Assembly: GCF_002086285.1 (NCBI RefSeq) | Contig: NZ_MVHU01000015.1 | Coordinates: 1 to 64,000 of the forward strand | From: Mycolicibacter kumamotonensis | GTDB taxonomy: Bacteria; Actinomycetota; Actinomycetes; Mycobacteriales; Mycobacteriaceae | Length of the DNA: 64,000 bases | Direction of reading: 5' to 3' | In this document: piece after piece, positions 54,713 to 63,387 of the stretch | Layout: the number at the start of each line of letters is the position of its first letter | Position numbering within the stretch: the first letter of the stretch is position 1 | The notes under the pieces: generated by a model | The model's database searches: none | What the model saw: only the letters and a program-made list of their open reading frames with translations | Told to the model about the DNA's origin: nothing | Program-made: the position numbers and the translations under genes

Positions 54713-55384
54713 ATGGATGTGCTGGTCACCGGTGGTGACACCGAGCTGGGTCGCGCCGTAGCCGAAGGTTTCACCGAAGCCGGCCACAAGGTGACGCTGG
54801 CGGGGATGCGGGGTCCCGAACTCGAGGTCGCAGCCAAGGAACTCGAGGCCAACGCGGTCGTATGCGACAACACCGACCCGGCCAGCCTGCTGCAGGCCCG
54901 CGGCCTGTTCCCGCACCACCTGGACACCATCGTCAACGTGCCGGCGCCGCGCTGGCAGGGCGGCGATCCGCGCGCCTACTCGCTGGCCGATCAGGCCGCC
55001 GCCTGGCGCAACGCCCTGGACGCCACGGTGCTCTCGGCGGTGCTGACCGTCGCGACCGTCGGCGATCACCTGCGCTCCGGTGGAACGATCGTTTCGGTGA
55101 TCCCAGACAACCCGGTCGACGGCAGCGCCGACGCGGCGATCAAGGCCGCGCTGTCGAATTGGACCGCCGGGCAAGCCACCGCCTTCGGCACCCGGGGAAT
55201 CACCGTCAACGTCGTCGCCTCCGGCGCCGGCGCGCGCCCCGGCTACGACGGGCTCACCAGTGCCCCGCCCAGCGCGGCCGCCGAGATCGCCCGCCTGGCG
55301 GTGTTCTTGACCACGCCGTCCGCCCGGCACATCACCGGCCAGACGCTGCACGTCAGCCACGGGGCATTAGCCCATTTCGGCTGA
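54713..55384 (+). CDS. Atypical short-chain dehydrogenase/reductase-like protein
   Basis: The 223-residue protein has a Rossmann start LVTGGDTELGRAVAEGF and the structural end HITGQTLHVSHG typical of SDRs. The catalytic YxxxK reads DAAIK, with Asp in place of Tyr, so normal SDR catalysis is unlikely. It may bind nucleotide as a sensor or structural protein. It matches Rv1856c. It is divergent from modA across 171 bp; GAGGAGG precedes the ATG. Confidence 0.82.
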   Translation: MDVLVTGGDTELGRAVAEGFTEAGHKVTLAGMRGPELEVAAKELEANAVVCDNTDPASLLQARGLFPHHLDTIVNVPAPRWQGGDPRAYSLADQAAAWRNALDATVLSAVLTVATVGDHLRSGGTIVSVIPDNPVDGSADAAIKAALSNWTAGQATAFGTRGITVNVVASGAGARPGYDGLTSAPPSAAAEIARLAVFLTTPSARHITGQTLHVSHGALAHFG

Positions 55385-55492
55385 TAATGGGCCCGAGTGG
55401 TTAATCCCACAACCAGGGAATGCGGTGAGCACCAACCCCGTCGACTAGCGTATTTATGAACGCAGTCGCCGTCGAGGAGCAACCACATTCCC

Positions 55493-56878
55493 ATGAGTGC
55501 CCAGCCTGAAGTCACTGCGCAGAGCCGACGACGCCACCAGGTGGTCATCATCGGCTCCGGATTCGGCGGATTGACCGCGGCCAAGAAACTCAAGCGGGCC
55601 GACGTCGACGTCAAGTTGATCGCCCGCACCACTCACCACCTGTTCCAGCCGCTGCTGTACCAGGTGGCGACCGGGATCCTGTCCGAAGGCGAGATCGCCC
55701 CGTCGACGCGCGTCGTGCTGCGCAAGCAGCGCAACGCCCAGGTGCTGCTCGGTGACGTCACGCACATCGATCTGGCCGGTAAGTTCGTCACCTCGGAGGT
55801 GCTCGGCCACACCTACGACACCCCGTTCGACAGCCTGATCATCGCGGCCGGCGCCGGGCAGTCCTACTTCGGCAATGACCAGTTCGCCGAGTTCGCGCCC
55901 GGCATGAAGACCATCGACGACGCCCTGGAATTGCGGGGCCGTATCCTGAGCGCCTTCGAGCAGGCCGAGCGGTCCCGGGATGCCGCCCGGCGGGAGAAGC
56001 TGCTGACCTTCACGGTGGTCGGTGCGGGCCCCACCGGTGTCGAAATGGCCGGGCAGATCGCCGAATTGGCCAACTACACGCTCAAGGGCGCGTTCCGCAA
56101 CATCGATTCGACCAAGGCGCGGGTGATCCTGCTCGATGCCGCTCCTGCCGTGCTGCCCCCGATGGGCGAGAAGCTGGGCCGCAAGGCCGCCGAGCGGCTG
56201 GAGAAGATGGGCGTGGAGATCCAGCTGGGGGCCATGGTCACCGATGTCGACCGCAACGGGCTGACCGTCAAGGACTCCGACGGCACCATCCGGCGGATCG
56301 AATCGCAGTGCAAGGTGTGGTCCGCCGGTGTGTCGGCCAGCCCGCTGGGCCGCGACCTCGCCGAGCAGTCCGACGTCGAGCTCGACCGCGCCGGGCGGGT
56401 CAAGGTGTTGCCCGACCTGTCGGTGCCCGGCCACCCGAACGTGTTCGTCATCGGGGACATGGCGGCCGTCGAGGGCGTCCCCGGAATGGCGCAGGGTGCC
56501 ATCCAGGGCGCCAAGCACGTCGCCAGCACCATCAAAGCCGAGCTCGGCGGTGCCGACCCGGCCGACCGGGAGCCCTTCCAGTACCTGGACAAGGGCTCGA
56601 TGGCCACCGTGTCGAGGTTCTCGGCGGTCACCAAGATCGGGCCGCTGGAGTTCAGCGGTTTCCTCGCCTGGCTGGCCTGGCTGGGGCTGCACCTGATCTA
56701 CCTGGTGGGGTTCAAGAACAAGATCAGCACGCTGCTGTCGTGGAACGTGACGTTCCTGAGCACCCGGCGGGGGCAGCTCACCATCACCGAGCAGCAGGCG
56801 TTCGCGCGAACCCGCCTGGAACAGCTCGAAGTGCTGGCCGCCGAGGCGCAACGCGGCACCGAACGCGCGGTCAGTTAG
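55493..56878 (+). CDS. ndh: Type II NADH:quinone dehydrogenase
   Basis: The 461-residue membrane-associated flavoenzyme transfers electrons from NADH to menaquinone without proton pumping. The FAD site is VIIGSGFGGLTAAKKLK, the NADH site VVGAGPTGVEMAGQIAEL. YQVATGIL and GDMAAVEGVPGMAQGAIQ are family motifs. The C-terminal helix (FSGFLAWLAWLGLHLIYLVGF, quoted in part) anchors it to the membrane. It is Rv1854c-like. Confidence 0.95.
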   Translation: MSAQPEVTAQSRRRHQVVIIGSGFGGLTAAKKLKRADVDVKLIARTTHHLFQPLLYQVATGILSEGEIAPSTRVVLRKQRNAQVLLGDVTHIDLAGKFVTSEVLGHTYDTPFDSLIIAAGAGQSYFGNDQFAEFAPGMKTIDDALELRGRILSAFEQAERSRDAARREKLLTFTVVGAGPTGVEMAGQIAELANYTLKGAFRNIDSTKARVILLDAAPAVLPPMGEKLGRKAAERLEKMGVEIQLGAMVTDVDRNGLTVKDSDGTIRRIESQCKVWSAGVSASPLGRDLAEQSDVELDRAGRVKVLPDLSVPGHPNVFVIGDMAAVEGVPGMAQGAIQGAKHVASTIKAELGGADPADREPFQYLDKGSMATVSRFSAVTKIGPLEFSGFLAWLAWLGLHLIYLVGFKNKISTLLSWNVTFLSTRRGQLTITEQQAFARTRLEQLEVLAAEAQRGTERAVS

Positions 56879-57302
56879 CCGCGGTCGGATCAGCCGGCAG
56901 ATTCTGCAACCGGACCTGGCCGCGGGCCACCATCCGCTGCTCGGAATCGGTGATGGTCACCAGCCACAGCTGTTGGCGACGGCCGCGATGGATCGGGGTG
57001 GCCGCGGCGTACACCGTCCCCGAGGAGACCGCTCGCAAAAAGTCGGTGTTGTTGTTCACCCCGACCACGGTTCCGCCCGCTTGGCCACCGTCGGAGTTGA
57101 GCCATGTGTGCGCCGAGACGCTTGCCACGCTCTCGACGATCGAGCAGTACACCCCACCGTGCACGATGCCCGCCGGCTGGCACAGCTTGGGCTGCAACTC
57201 CAGTGTGGCGCTGGCGCCGTCCGGGCTGATTTCGGTGAAGACCAGGCCGATTTCGCTGTCGAACGGCGCGAAGTCGGCGGGCGTGAGGCCGGTTGCAGAC
57301 AT
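56871..57302 (-). CDS. PaaI-type hotdog thioesterase
   Basis: The 143-residue protein has the hotdog motif QPAGIVHGGVYCSIVESVASVSA with the Gly-Gly turn and the acidic residue that activates water in PaaI enzymes. It hydrolyses acyl-CoA esters, substrate unknown. The last eight bases overlap the end of ndh in convergent orientation. It matches Rv1847. Start chosen at MSATGLTPADF. Confidence 0.87.
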   Translation of the reverse strand: MSATGLTPADFAPFDSEIGLVFTEISPDGASATLELQPKLCQPAGIVHGGVYCSIVESVASVSAHTWLNSDGGQAGGTVVGVNNNTDFLRAVSSGTVYAAATPIHRGRRQQLWLVTITDSEQRMVARGQVRLQNLPADPTAAN

Positions 57303-57426
57303 GTCATGGTTGTACACGACGGCTTCTGGTCCGCCTGCACAGCCCAGTAGACGCACAGCCGCCCATACGACAGCCGGTAGTAATTGAGGGTAGGCTTGCT
57401 CCGTTGCCCAGGGAGTTGATTACCAC

Positions 57427-57843
57427 ATGGCGAAGCAGACCCACTTAGGGGATTTGGAACGAGCGGTGATGGACCACCTGTGGTCCGCGCCGGAGGCCCA
57501 GACCGTGCGCCAGGTCCATGAGGCGCTGTCAGCGCGGCGGGACCTGGCCTACACCACCGTGATGACAGTCCTGCAGCGGCTGGCCAAGAAGAATCTGGTC
57601 TCCCAGATCCGCGACGACCGCGCGCACCGCTACACCCCGGTCCGGGGCCGCGACGAGCTGGTCGCCGGGCTGATGGTCGAAGCCCTCGATCAGGCCGCCG
57701 ACTCCGGTGACCGCCGGGCCGCACTGGTGCACTTCGTCGAACGCGTCGGCGTGGACGAGGCCGACGCGTTGCGGCGTGCGCTGGACGAACTGGAGGCCAA
57801 ACATCGCATCCGCCTCCCAGGTAGCGGCCGACCTGCGTCCTGA
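57427..57843 (+). CDS. blaI: BlaI-family penicillinase repressor
   Basis: In this 138-residue protein the N-terminal winged helix (LGDLERAVMDHLWSAP, then VRQVHEALSARRDLAYTTVMTVLQRLAKKNLV, quoted in part) is typical of BlaI/MecI. The C-terminal helices form the dimer. It is followed 14 bp later by the M56 protease gene, the classical sensor partner. In M. tuberculosis (Rv1846c) it controls blaC and other genes. Own operator lies presumably in the 124 bp divergent gap, not confidently located. Confidence 0.93.
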   Translation: MAKQTHLGDLERAVMDHLWSAPEAQTVRQVHEALSARRDLAYTTVMTVLQRLAKKNLVSQIRDDRAHRYTPVRGRDELVAGLMVEALDQAADSGDRRAALVHFVERVGVDEADALRRALDELEAKHRIRLPGSGRPAS

Positions 57844-57857
57844 GGGAGACTTACAGC

Positions 57858-58796
57858 GTGTCCGCGCTGGCCTTTTCCATCGTCGCGCTGTTGCTCGTGG
57901 GGCCGGTACCCGCCCTGCTGGCACGCGCTGATTGGCCACTTCGCGCTCCTCGGGCCGCGCTGGTGCTCTGGCAGGCCATCGCCATCGCCGCGGTGCTGTC
58001 CGCGTTCAGCGCCGGCCTGGCCACCGCAAGCCGGCTGCTGATGCCCGGACCGGACGGCCGCCTCACGTCGACCATCCTCGGCTCCCTGGATCGTTTGGGT
58101 TGGCCGCTGTGGACCTTCTACGTCGCGGTCTTCGTCTTGACCCTGATGGTCGGGATGCGCCTGACCTGGACGGTGTTGCGGGTCGCTATCCGCACCCGGC
58201 AGCGCCGGGCCCACCACCGCATGCTTGTCGACCTGGTGAGCGTCACCGACCGACCGCCCGCGGTGCGCGCCAGCGGGCTGCGCATTCTGCAGGTGATGCA
58301 GCCGCTGGCCTACTGCCTGCCCGGCGTGCGGAGCCGGGTGGTGGTCAGTTCCGGCACGCTCGACGCACTCGGTGACACCGAGTTGGCCGCGCTGCTCTGC
58401 CATGAGCGGGCCCACCTGCGCGCCCGGCACGACCTGGTACTCGAGGCCTTCTCGGCCGTGCACACCGCGTTCCCCTGGTTCGTGCGCAGCGCCAGCGCCC
58501 TGGGCGCGGTCCGGCTGTTGATCGAACTGCTCGCCGACGACGCCGCCGTTCGGGTGGCCGGGGCCCCTCCCCTGGCCCGCGCCCTGGTGACCTGTGCCTC
58601 CACCAAAGTCCCCGCCGGGGCGCTGGCGGCCGGTGGCACCAACACGGTGCTGCGCGTGCAGCGGTTGTCGGGGCGGGGCAACAGCCCGGTGCTGGCTGCG
58701 GCCGCCTATACGGCCGCAGCCGGGGTGCTGACAGTGCCCACGGTGGCACTGGCGGTACCGTGGCTGACCGAGCTGCACCGACTGATCGCGGGGTAA
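57858..58796 (+). CDS. M56 family metallopeptidase (BlaR1-like)
   Basis: The 312-residue membrane protein has four predicted helices and the zinc protease motif HERAH (182-186). Unlike BlaR1 it lacks the external penicillin-binding domain. It is thought to cleave BlaI in response to a signal that does not come through a beta-lactam receptor. It corresponds to Rv1845c. Starts at a GTG with GAGGGAG upstream. Confidence 0.88.
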   Translation: MSALAFSIVALLLVGPVPALLARADWPLRAPRAALVLWQAIAIAAVLSAFSAGLATASRLLMPGPDGRLTSTILGSLDRLGWPLWTFYVAVFVLTLMVGMRLTWTVLRVAIRTRQRRAHHRMLVDLVSVTDRPPAVRASGLRILQVMQPLAYCLPGVRSRVVVSSGTLDALGDTELAALLCHERAHLRARHDLVLEAFSAVHTAFPWFVRSASALGAVRLLIELLADDAAVRVAGAPPLARALVTCASTKVPAGALAAGGTNTVLRVQRLSGRGNSPVLAAAAYTAAAGVLTVPTVALAVPWLTELHRLIAG

Positions 58797-58851
58797 CCCG
58801 CGCCGCCCGGCGGGCCGGGCACCGAATCACCTACCACCGAGAGGCGAATAC

Positions 58852-60300
58852 ATGAGCGCGTCGGAAGTTGTTGGCACCGCCCAGATCGGCGTGACCGGAC
58901 TGGCAGTCATGGGGTCCAACATCGCGCGCAACTTCGCCCGCCACGGCTACACCGTGGCGCTGCACAACCGGTCGGTCGCCAAAACCGACGCACTGCTCGA
59001 CGCCTACGGCTCCGAAGGCAGCTTCGTGCGCAGCGAGTCGATTCCGGAATTCCTGGCCGCCCTGGAAAAGCCGCGCCGGGTCCTGATCATGGTCAAGGCC
59101 GGTGACCCGACCGACGCCGTCATCAATGAACTCGCCGACGCGATGGAGCCCGGCGACATCATCATCGACGGCGGTAACGCGCTCTACACCGACACCATTC
59201 GCCGGGAGAAGGCGATGGCCGCCCGCGGCCTGCACTTCGTCGGGGCCGGAATCTCCGGCGGCGAGGAAGGCGCACTGAACGGGCCCTCGATCATGCCGGG
59301 CGGCCCCAAGGAGTCCTACGAGTCGTTGGGCCCGCTGCTCGAGGAGATCTCGGCCCACGTCGACGGCGTGCCGTGCTGCACCCACATCGGGCCGGACGGC
59401 GCGGGGCACTTCGTGAAGATGGTGCACAACGGCATCGAGTACTCCGACATGCAGCTGATCGGCGAGGCCTATCACCTGCTGCGCGACGGGCTGGGTCTGG
59501 CCGCGCCGCAGATCGCCGAGGTGTTCACCGAGTGGAACGCCGGGGAGCTGGACAGCTACCTGGTCGAGATCACCGCCGAGGTGCTGCGCCAGGTCGACGC
59601 CAAGACCGGCCGGCCCCTGGTCGACGTCATCGTCGACGAGGCCGAGCAGAAGGGCACCGGACGCTGGACCGTGAAGTCCGCTCTGGATCTGGGTGTTCCG
59701 GTCACCGGCATCGCCGAGGCGGTGTTCGCCCGGGCGCTGTCGGGATCGGTCCCGCAGCGTCGCGCCGCGGTGGGGCTGGCGGCCGGCAGCCTCGGCGAAC
59801 GCCCCGCGGATGCGGCCCGCTTCACCGAAGACGTCCGGCAGGCGCTGTACGCCTCCAAGATCGTTGCTTATGCCCAGGGCTTCAACCAGATTCAGGCCGG
59901 CAGCGCCGAGTACGGCTGGAATGTCACCCCGGGAGACCTGGCGACGATCTGGCGTGGCGGCTGCATCATCCGGGCGAAGTTCCTCAACCGCATCAAAGAG
60001 GCCTTCGACACCGACCCCGACCTGGTGAGCCTGCTCGCCGCCCCGTATTTCCGCAACGCGGTCGAGGCGGCCATCGACTCCTGGCGGCGGGTGGTGACCA
60101 CAGCGGTCAGCCTCGGCATCCCGGCCCCCGGCTTCTCCTCGGCCCTGGCCTACTACGACGGCCTGCGCACCGAGCGGCTGCCGGCCGCCCTGACCCAGGC
60201 CCAACGTGACTATTTCGGCGCCCACACCTACGGCCGGGTGGACGCGCAGGGTAAGTTCCACACGCAGTGGAGCGCCGACCGCAGCGAAGTGCCGGCCTAG
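58852..60300 (+). CDS. gnd1: 6-phosphogluconate dehydrogenase, long form
   Basis: The 482-residue NADP-type enzyme has GLAVMGSNIARNFARHG, the substrate motif GAGISGGEEGALNGPSIMPGG (quoted in part) and the catalytic Lys in GAGHFVKMVHNGIEYSDMQ. The complete C-terminal domain ends in a typical tail. It oxidatively decarboxylates 6-phosphogluconate. The shorter Gnd2 is encoded 39 kb away in this window, next to zwf. It matches Rv1844c. Confidence 0.94.
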   Translation: MSASEVVGTAQIGVTGLAVMGSNIARNFARHGYTVALHNRSVAKTDALLDAYGSEGSFVRSESIPEFLAALEKPRRVLIMVKAGDPTDAVINELADAMEPGDIIIDGGNALYTDTIRREKAMAARGLHFVGAGISGGEEGALNGPSIMPGGPKESYESLGPLLEEISAHVDGVPCCTHIGPDGAGHFVKMVHNGIEYSDMQLIGEAYHLLRDGLGLAAPQIAEVFTEWNAGELDSYLVEITAEVLRQVDAKTGRPLVDVIVDEAEQKGTGRWTVKSALDLGVPVTGIAEAVFARALSGSVPQRRAAVGLAAGSLGERPADAARFTEDVRQALYASKIVAYAQGFNQIQAGSAEYGWNVTPGDLATIWRGGCIIRAKFLNRIKEAFDTDPDLVSLLAAPYFRNAVEAAIDSWRRVVTTAVSLGIPAPGFSSALAYYDGLRTERLPAALTQAQRDYFGAHTYGRVDAQGKFHTQWSADRSEVPA

Positions 60301-61172
60301 ACCAGCAACCCCAACACGGCGTCGGTGTAAGCCTTCGGGTCCTCGATCTGCGGGTAGTGGCCGAGCCCGGGCAGTTCGACGACGTCGGCGGCCGGGCGCA
60401 GCTCACGCAGGCCGTCGAGCACATTGGTGGTGGCGACCGGGTCGCCCAGCCCCCACACGAACCCCAACGGTTTGGGCCAGTCGCGCACCGCGCCGTGCCA
60501 GCGCTGCGCGTAGCGCACCCGTTCGTCGAGGTAGGCCGTGAGCAGGTGCAGGATTCGATGACCGTCGTTGTGGGACAACAAATCCCACTGGGCGGCAGCC
60601 TCCTCCGGAGACATCGGGTGCCGCGCGGAGAACAGCCGGCCGAAGCCGCGGGTGAAGCCGCGCCGGTTGGATACCCGAGCGGCGAGGGCGCCGAAGCGGC
60701 TACGCAGCATTTTTTGACTGGGCCGCAAGCTGGCCCGGTCCAGGATGACGCTGCCGTTGGACAGCACGGCGCGTTGCAGGTCGAAGCCCAGCGTGCCGGT
60801 GATGTCGCGGGCCAATAACTCGGTGGTCACCGACGTGCCCATGTCGTGGGCGGCCAGCACCACCGGACCGGTCACTGTCGAGGCCACCACCTGCTGCACC
60901 AGATCGGCCTGTTCGAACAGGCTGTAGCGGTGCGGGCGCGGCTTGTCCGACAATCCGAACCCGAGAAAGTCCATGGTCAGCCAGGACCGGCCCGCCAGCC
61001 GGGCGACGACACCGCGGAAATCGTAGGAGGAAGACGGAAAGCCGTGTAGCAGTAGCACAGTCGGCCCCTCGCCGGAGGCTGAGCGTACGAACACCCGCCC
61101 CACGTCGGTGGGCACGAACCTGCCGCCGTCCAGCCATTCGCGCACGCTGGGCGCCATGCTCGAAAGGGCCAT
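60297..61172 (-). CDS. Alpha/beta hydrolase, haloalkane dehalogenase/epoxide hydrolase-like
   Basis: The 291-residue hydrolase has the oxyanion motif LLLHGFPSSSYDF, the nucleophile region LAAHDMGTSV (Asp) and the C-terminal His in LPGLGHYPQIED. An Asp nucleophile, instead of Ser, points to haloalkane dehalogenases or epoxide hydrolases. The substrate is unknown. The end overlaps the gnd1 stop by four bases in convergent orientation; the gene is the last of a minus-strand run. Confidence 0.85.
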   Translation of the reverse strand: MALSSMAPSVREWLDGGRFVPTDVGRVFVRSASGEGPTVLLLHGFPSSSYDFRGVVARLAGRSWLTMDFLGFGLSDKPRPHRYSLFEQADLVQQVVASTVTGPVVLAAHDMGTSVTTELLARDITGTLGFDLQRAVLSNGSVILDRASLRPSQKMLRSRFGALAARVSNRRGFTRGFGRLFSARHPMSPEEAAAQWDLLSHNDGHRILHLLTAYLDERVRYAQRWHGAVRDWPKPLGFVWGLGDPVATTNVLDGLRELRPAADVVELPGLGHYPQIEDPKAYTDAVLGLLV

Positions 61173-61175
61173 GGC

Positions 61176-62276
61176 TCAGATTAACGCCAGCAGATCGTCC
61201 AGCGCGGACCCGGCGCCGGCTGCCTCACCGAGATTCGTCAGCGCGTCGGTGATGTCGGTGAAGACGGCTTCCGGGAACCCGAGGAACGTCGAGGCCACGT
61301 CCTGCAGGCCGGTCTGCAGCGCGGTCGTGATGCCGGCCGGATCGCCGTCGAGCAGCGCCTGATAGAGGTTCCACACCGCGACCTGCGGAGCCATGATCAC
61401 CTCACGCAGGTCCATCAGCAGCGACGTCAGCAGCCCCGGATCCGCCGGGACGGCGATCCCGTTCCAATTGACCAGTGTCCAGCCGTCGGTCGGGTTGCCC
61501 GCGATCTGCACGACACCGGTGTTGGGCAGCAGCGGTGAGCCGTCGTCATTGGCGAACATCGTCTGCAGCGTCAGCGGCAGCAGCAGCGAGATGTCGGGGT
61601 TCTTGACGTTGAGCGCCACCCACGCGGCGATGTCAGCCTCGTTGTTGAACGCCACCACGGTGATGTCCCCGTTGTCGCTTTCGACCGGGTTGGCCATCGC
61701 GGCGCTGTACATCGCGTCGACCGCGTCGGTGAATTTCTGGTTCATCACCACCCCGTTGGGGTCCTCGATCGAGCCCGGGATGGGCACCAGCACCAACCCG
61801 AACAGCGTCCACAGCATCGGCGTGAACTGATAGAGGAAACCGGACAGGCTGGCGATCGGCTGGCCGGCGTAGATACCGCTGTCGATCTCGTTGAGCCCGG
61901 GCAGGATCTGCGTCGCCATGTTCTCCAGCGCGGCGAACGGCGCGGCGGTGTCGACGTCGCGAATGGCCTGCCCGGAGAAGATCCCGGCGACGTGGTCCCC
62001 GAGCTCACTGTGCAGCCGATCGGCCACCTCCTGCGCCTGCTGCACTCCGAGGTCACTGAGCGGCGGGCCCGGATGGTCCGGCGACGGCGTGATGACGTCG
62101 TTGAACGGTGGCATCCGCTGCCCGTGCCGGACGACGTCGATCACGATGTCCTGGGCTTCAGCGCTGGCCAGCGCCCAGCCGGCGCCGGCTACGGCCGGTC
62201 CGACGGGCTGCGCCGGGACGCCGATGAAGCCGGCGCCGGCCAGCGCGATGGCGGTCGCGAGTGCGTCTACCTTCAT
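61176..62276 (-). CDS. Secreted histidine-phosphatase superfamily protein
   Basis: In this 366-residue protein a signal-like hydrophobic leader (ATAIALAGAGFIGVPA) precedes the phosphatase motif DVVRHGQRM (R50-H51-G52) and LSDLGVQQAQEVADRLHSEL. The expected second catalytic His loop (usually SHG) reads AFNNEA, so activity may be reduced or different. The C-terminal half has no further domain. It is a tandem paralogue of the next gene upstream, 13 bp away. Confidence 0.82.
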   Translation of the reverse strand: MKVDALATAIALAGAGFIGVPAQPVGPAVAGAGWALASAEAQDIVIDVVRHGQRMPPFNDVITPSPDHPGPPLSDLGVQQAQEVADRLHSELGDHVAGIFSGQAIRDVDTAAPFAALENMATQILPGLNEIDSGIYAGQPIASLSGFLYQFTPMLWTLFGLVLVPIPGSIEDPNGVVMNQKFTDAVDAMYSAAMANPVESDNGDITVVAFNNEADIAAWVALNVKNPDISLLLPLTLQTMFANDDGSPLLPNTGVVQIAGNPTDGWTLVNWNGIAVPADPGLLTSLLMDLREVIMAPQVAVWNLYQALLDGDPAGITTALQTGLQDVASTFLGFPEAVFTDITDALTNLGEAAGAGSALDDLLALI

Positions 62277-62289
62277 GGGTACCTCCTGA

Positions 62290-63387
62290 TCACAGTCCGG
62301 CGAACAAATCGCCCAGCGCGTCGCCGCTGCCGCCGAAGGCGTTGATGATGTCGTTCAGCACCGCCCCCGGGAATTGGGTCAGCGCCGAGCTGATCTGCTC
62401 GAAGCCGCTCTGAACCGCGTTCATGATCGTGGTCGGGTCACTGGTGAGGATGGCCTCGCCGATATTCCACAGCGCCGTCTGCGAGGGCAGGACCACATCA
62501 CGCACGTCGACGAAGAATGCGCTAGCCAGGTCGGGATCTTCCGGGATGGCTTCGCCGTCCCAGCTCAGCAGGGTCCACCCGTCGGTGGGATTGCCCTCGA
62601 TCTGCACGATGCCGGCGTTGGGCAACAGGATGGTGGACAATCCGTTGGCGACGGTGTGCGACTCCATGATGCGTTGCAGGAAGAACGGTATGTCGGGGTT
62701 TTTGACGTTCATCAGCACCCAGGCGAAGATCGACGCCTCGCTGTTGAACGCCACATCGGTGATCTGGCCGTTGTCGCTGACGATCGGGTTGGCGATGGCG
62801 TGGTCGTACATCGTGTTGATGGCGTCGGTGAAGCGCGCGTTGAACATCAGGCCGTTGCCGTCCTCGGACCCAGGCCCGGGCACCAGCGCCAACCCCAGCG
62901 GTGCGCCGAGCGACCACGCACCGACGGTCAGGAAGGCGAGCCGGCCGCCGAGGCTTTCGATCGGGTCCAGCGCATAGATTCCGCTGTCGACTTCGTTGAG
63001 ACCCGGCAGGATCTGCACGTTGTCGGACATGTTCTCCAGCGCCGCGAAGGGCGCGGAGGTCTGCATCTCACGGAGGCCCTGGCCGGCGAAGATCCCGGCG
63101 ACCGGGCCGAGCTCGTCGAACAGCTTCTGCCCGACGTCCTGCGCCTGCTGCAGGCCCAGGTCGCTCAGCGGAGCCCCCGGGAACGCCGGTGACGGCGTGA
63201 GCAGGTTTTCATAGGGCGAGATCATCTGGGCGTGCCGGATGACATCGATCACGACGTCTTGGTTCTCGCCGCTGGTGAGCTGGATGTCCGGTGCTGCCGC
63301 GGGCACCGGCGCCGGCACCGGAGCGACCGCGATGCCGCCGACCAGGGCAGCACCGGCGGTGAGGGACAGGAGATGGTTTGCCTGCAT
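62290..63387 (-). CDS. Secreted histidine-phosphatase paralogue with altered RHG motif
   Basis: The 365-residue protein starts at MQANHLLSL with AGAGG upstream. The signal peptide is followed by DVIRHAQMIS, in which the RHG of the family is RHA, and then LSDLGLQQAQDVGQKLFDEL. The loop normally carrying the second His reads AFNSEA. Alignment by eye with the downstream paralogue is close throughout. The changes suggest a weak phosphatase or a binding protein. First gene of the pair. Confidence 0.8.
   Translation of the reverse strand: MQANHLLSLTAGAALVGGIAVAPVPAPVPAAAPDIQLTSGENQDVVIDVIRHAQMISPYENLLTPSPAFPGAPLSDLGLQQAQDVGQKLFDELGPVAGIFAGQGLREMQTSAPFAALENMSDNVQILPGLNEVDSGIYALDPIESLGGRLAFLTVGAWSLGAPLGLALVPGPGSEDGNGLMFNARFTDAINTMYDHAIANPIVSDNGQITDVAFNSEASIFAWVLMNVKNPDIPFFLQRIMESHTVANGLSTILLPNAGIVQIEGNPTDGWTLLSWDGEAIPEDPDLASAFFVDVRDVVLPSQTALWNIGEAILTSDPTTIMNAVQSGFEQISSALTQFPGAVLNDIINAFGGSGDALGDLFAGL

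Noticed and set aside
57303-57426. Possible BlaI operator (GGTAGTAATTGAGGGTAGG) before blaI
   Set aside because: It contains direct rather than inverted repeats and I could not match it to a BlaI consensus with confidence.
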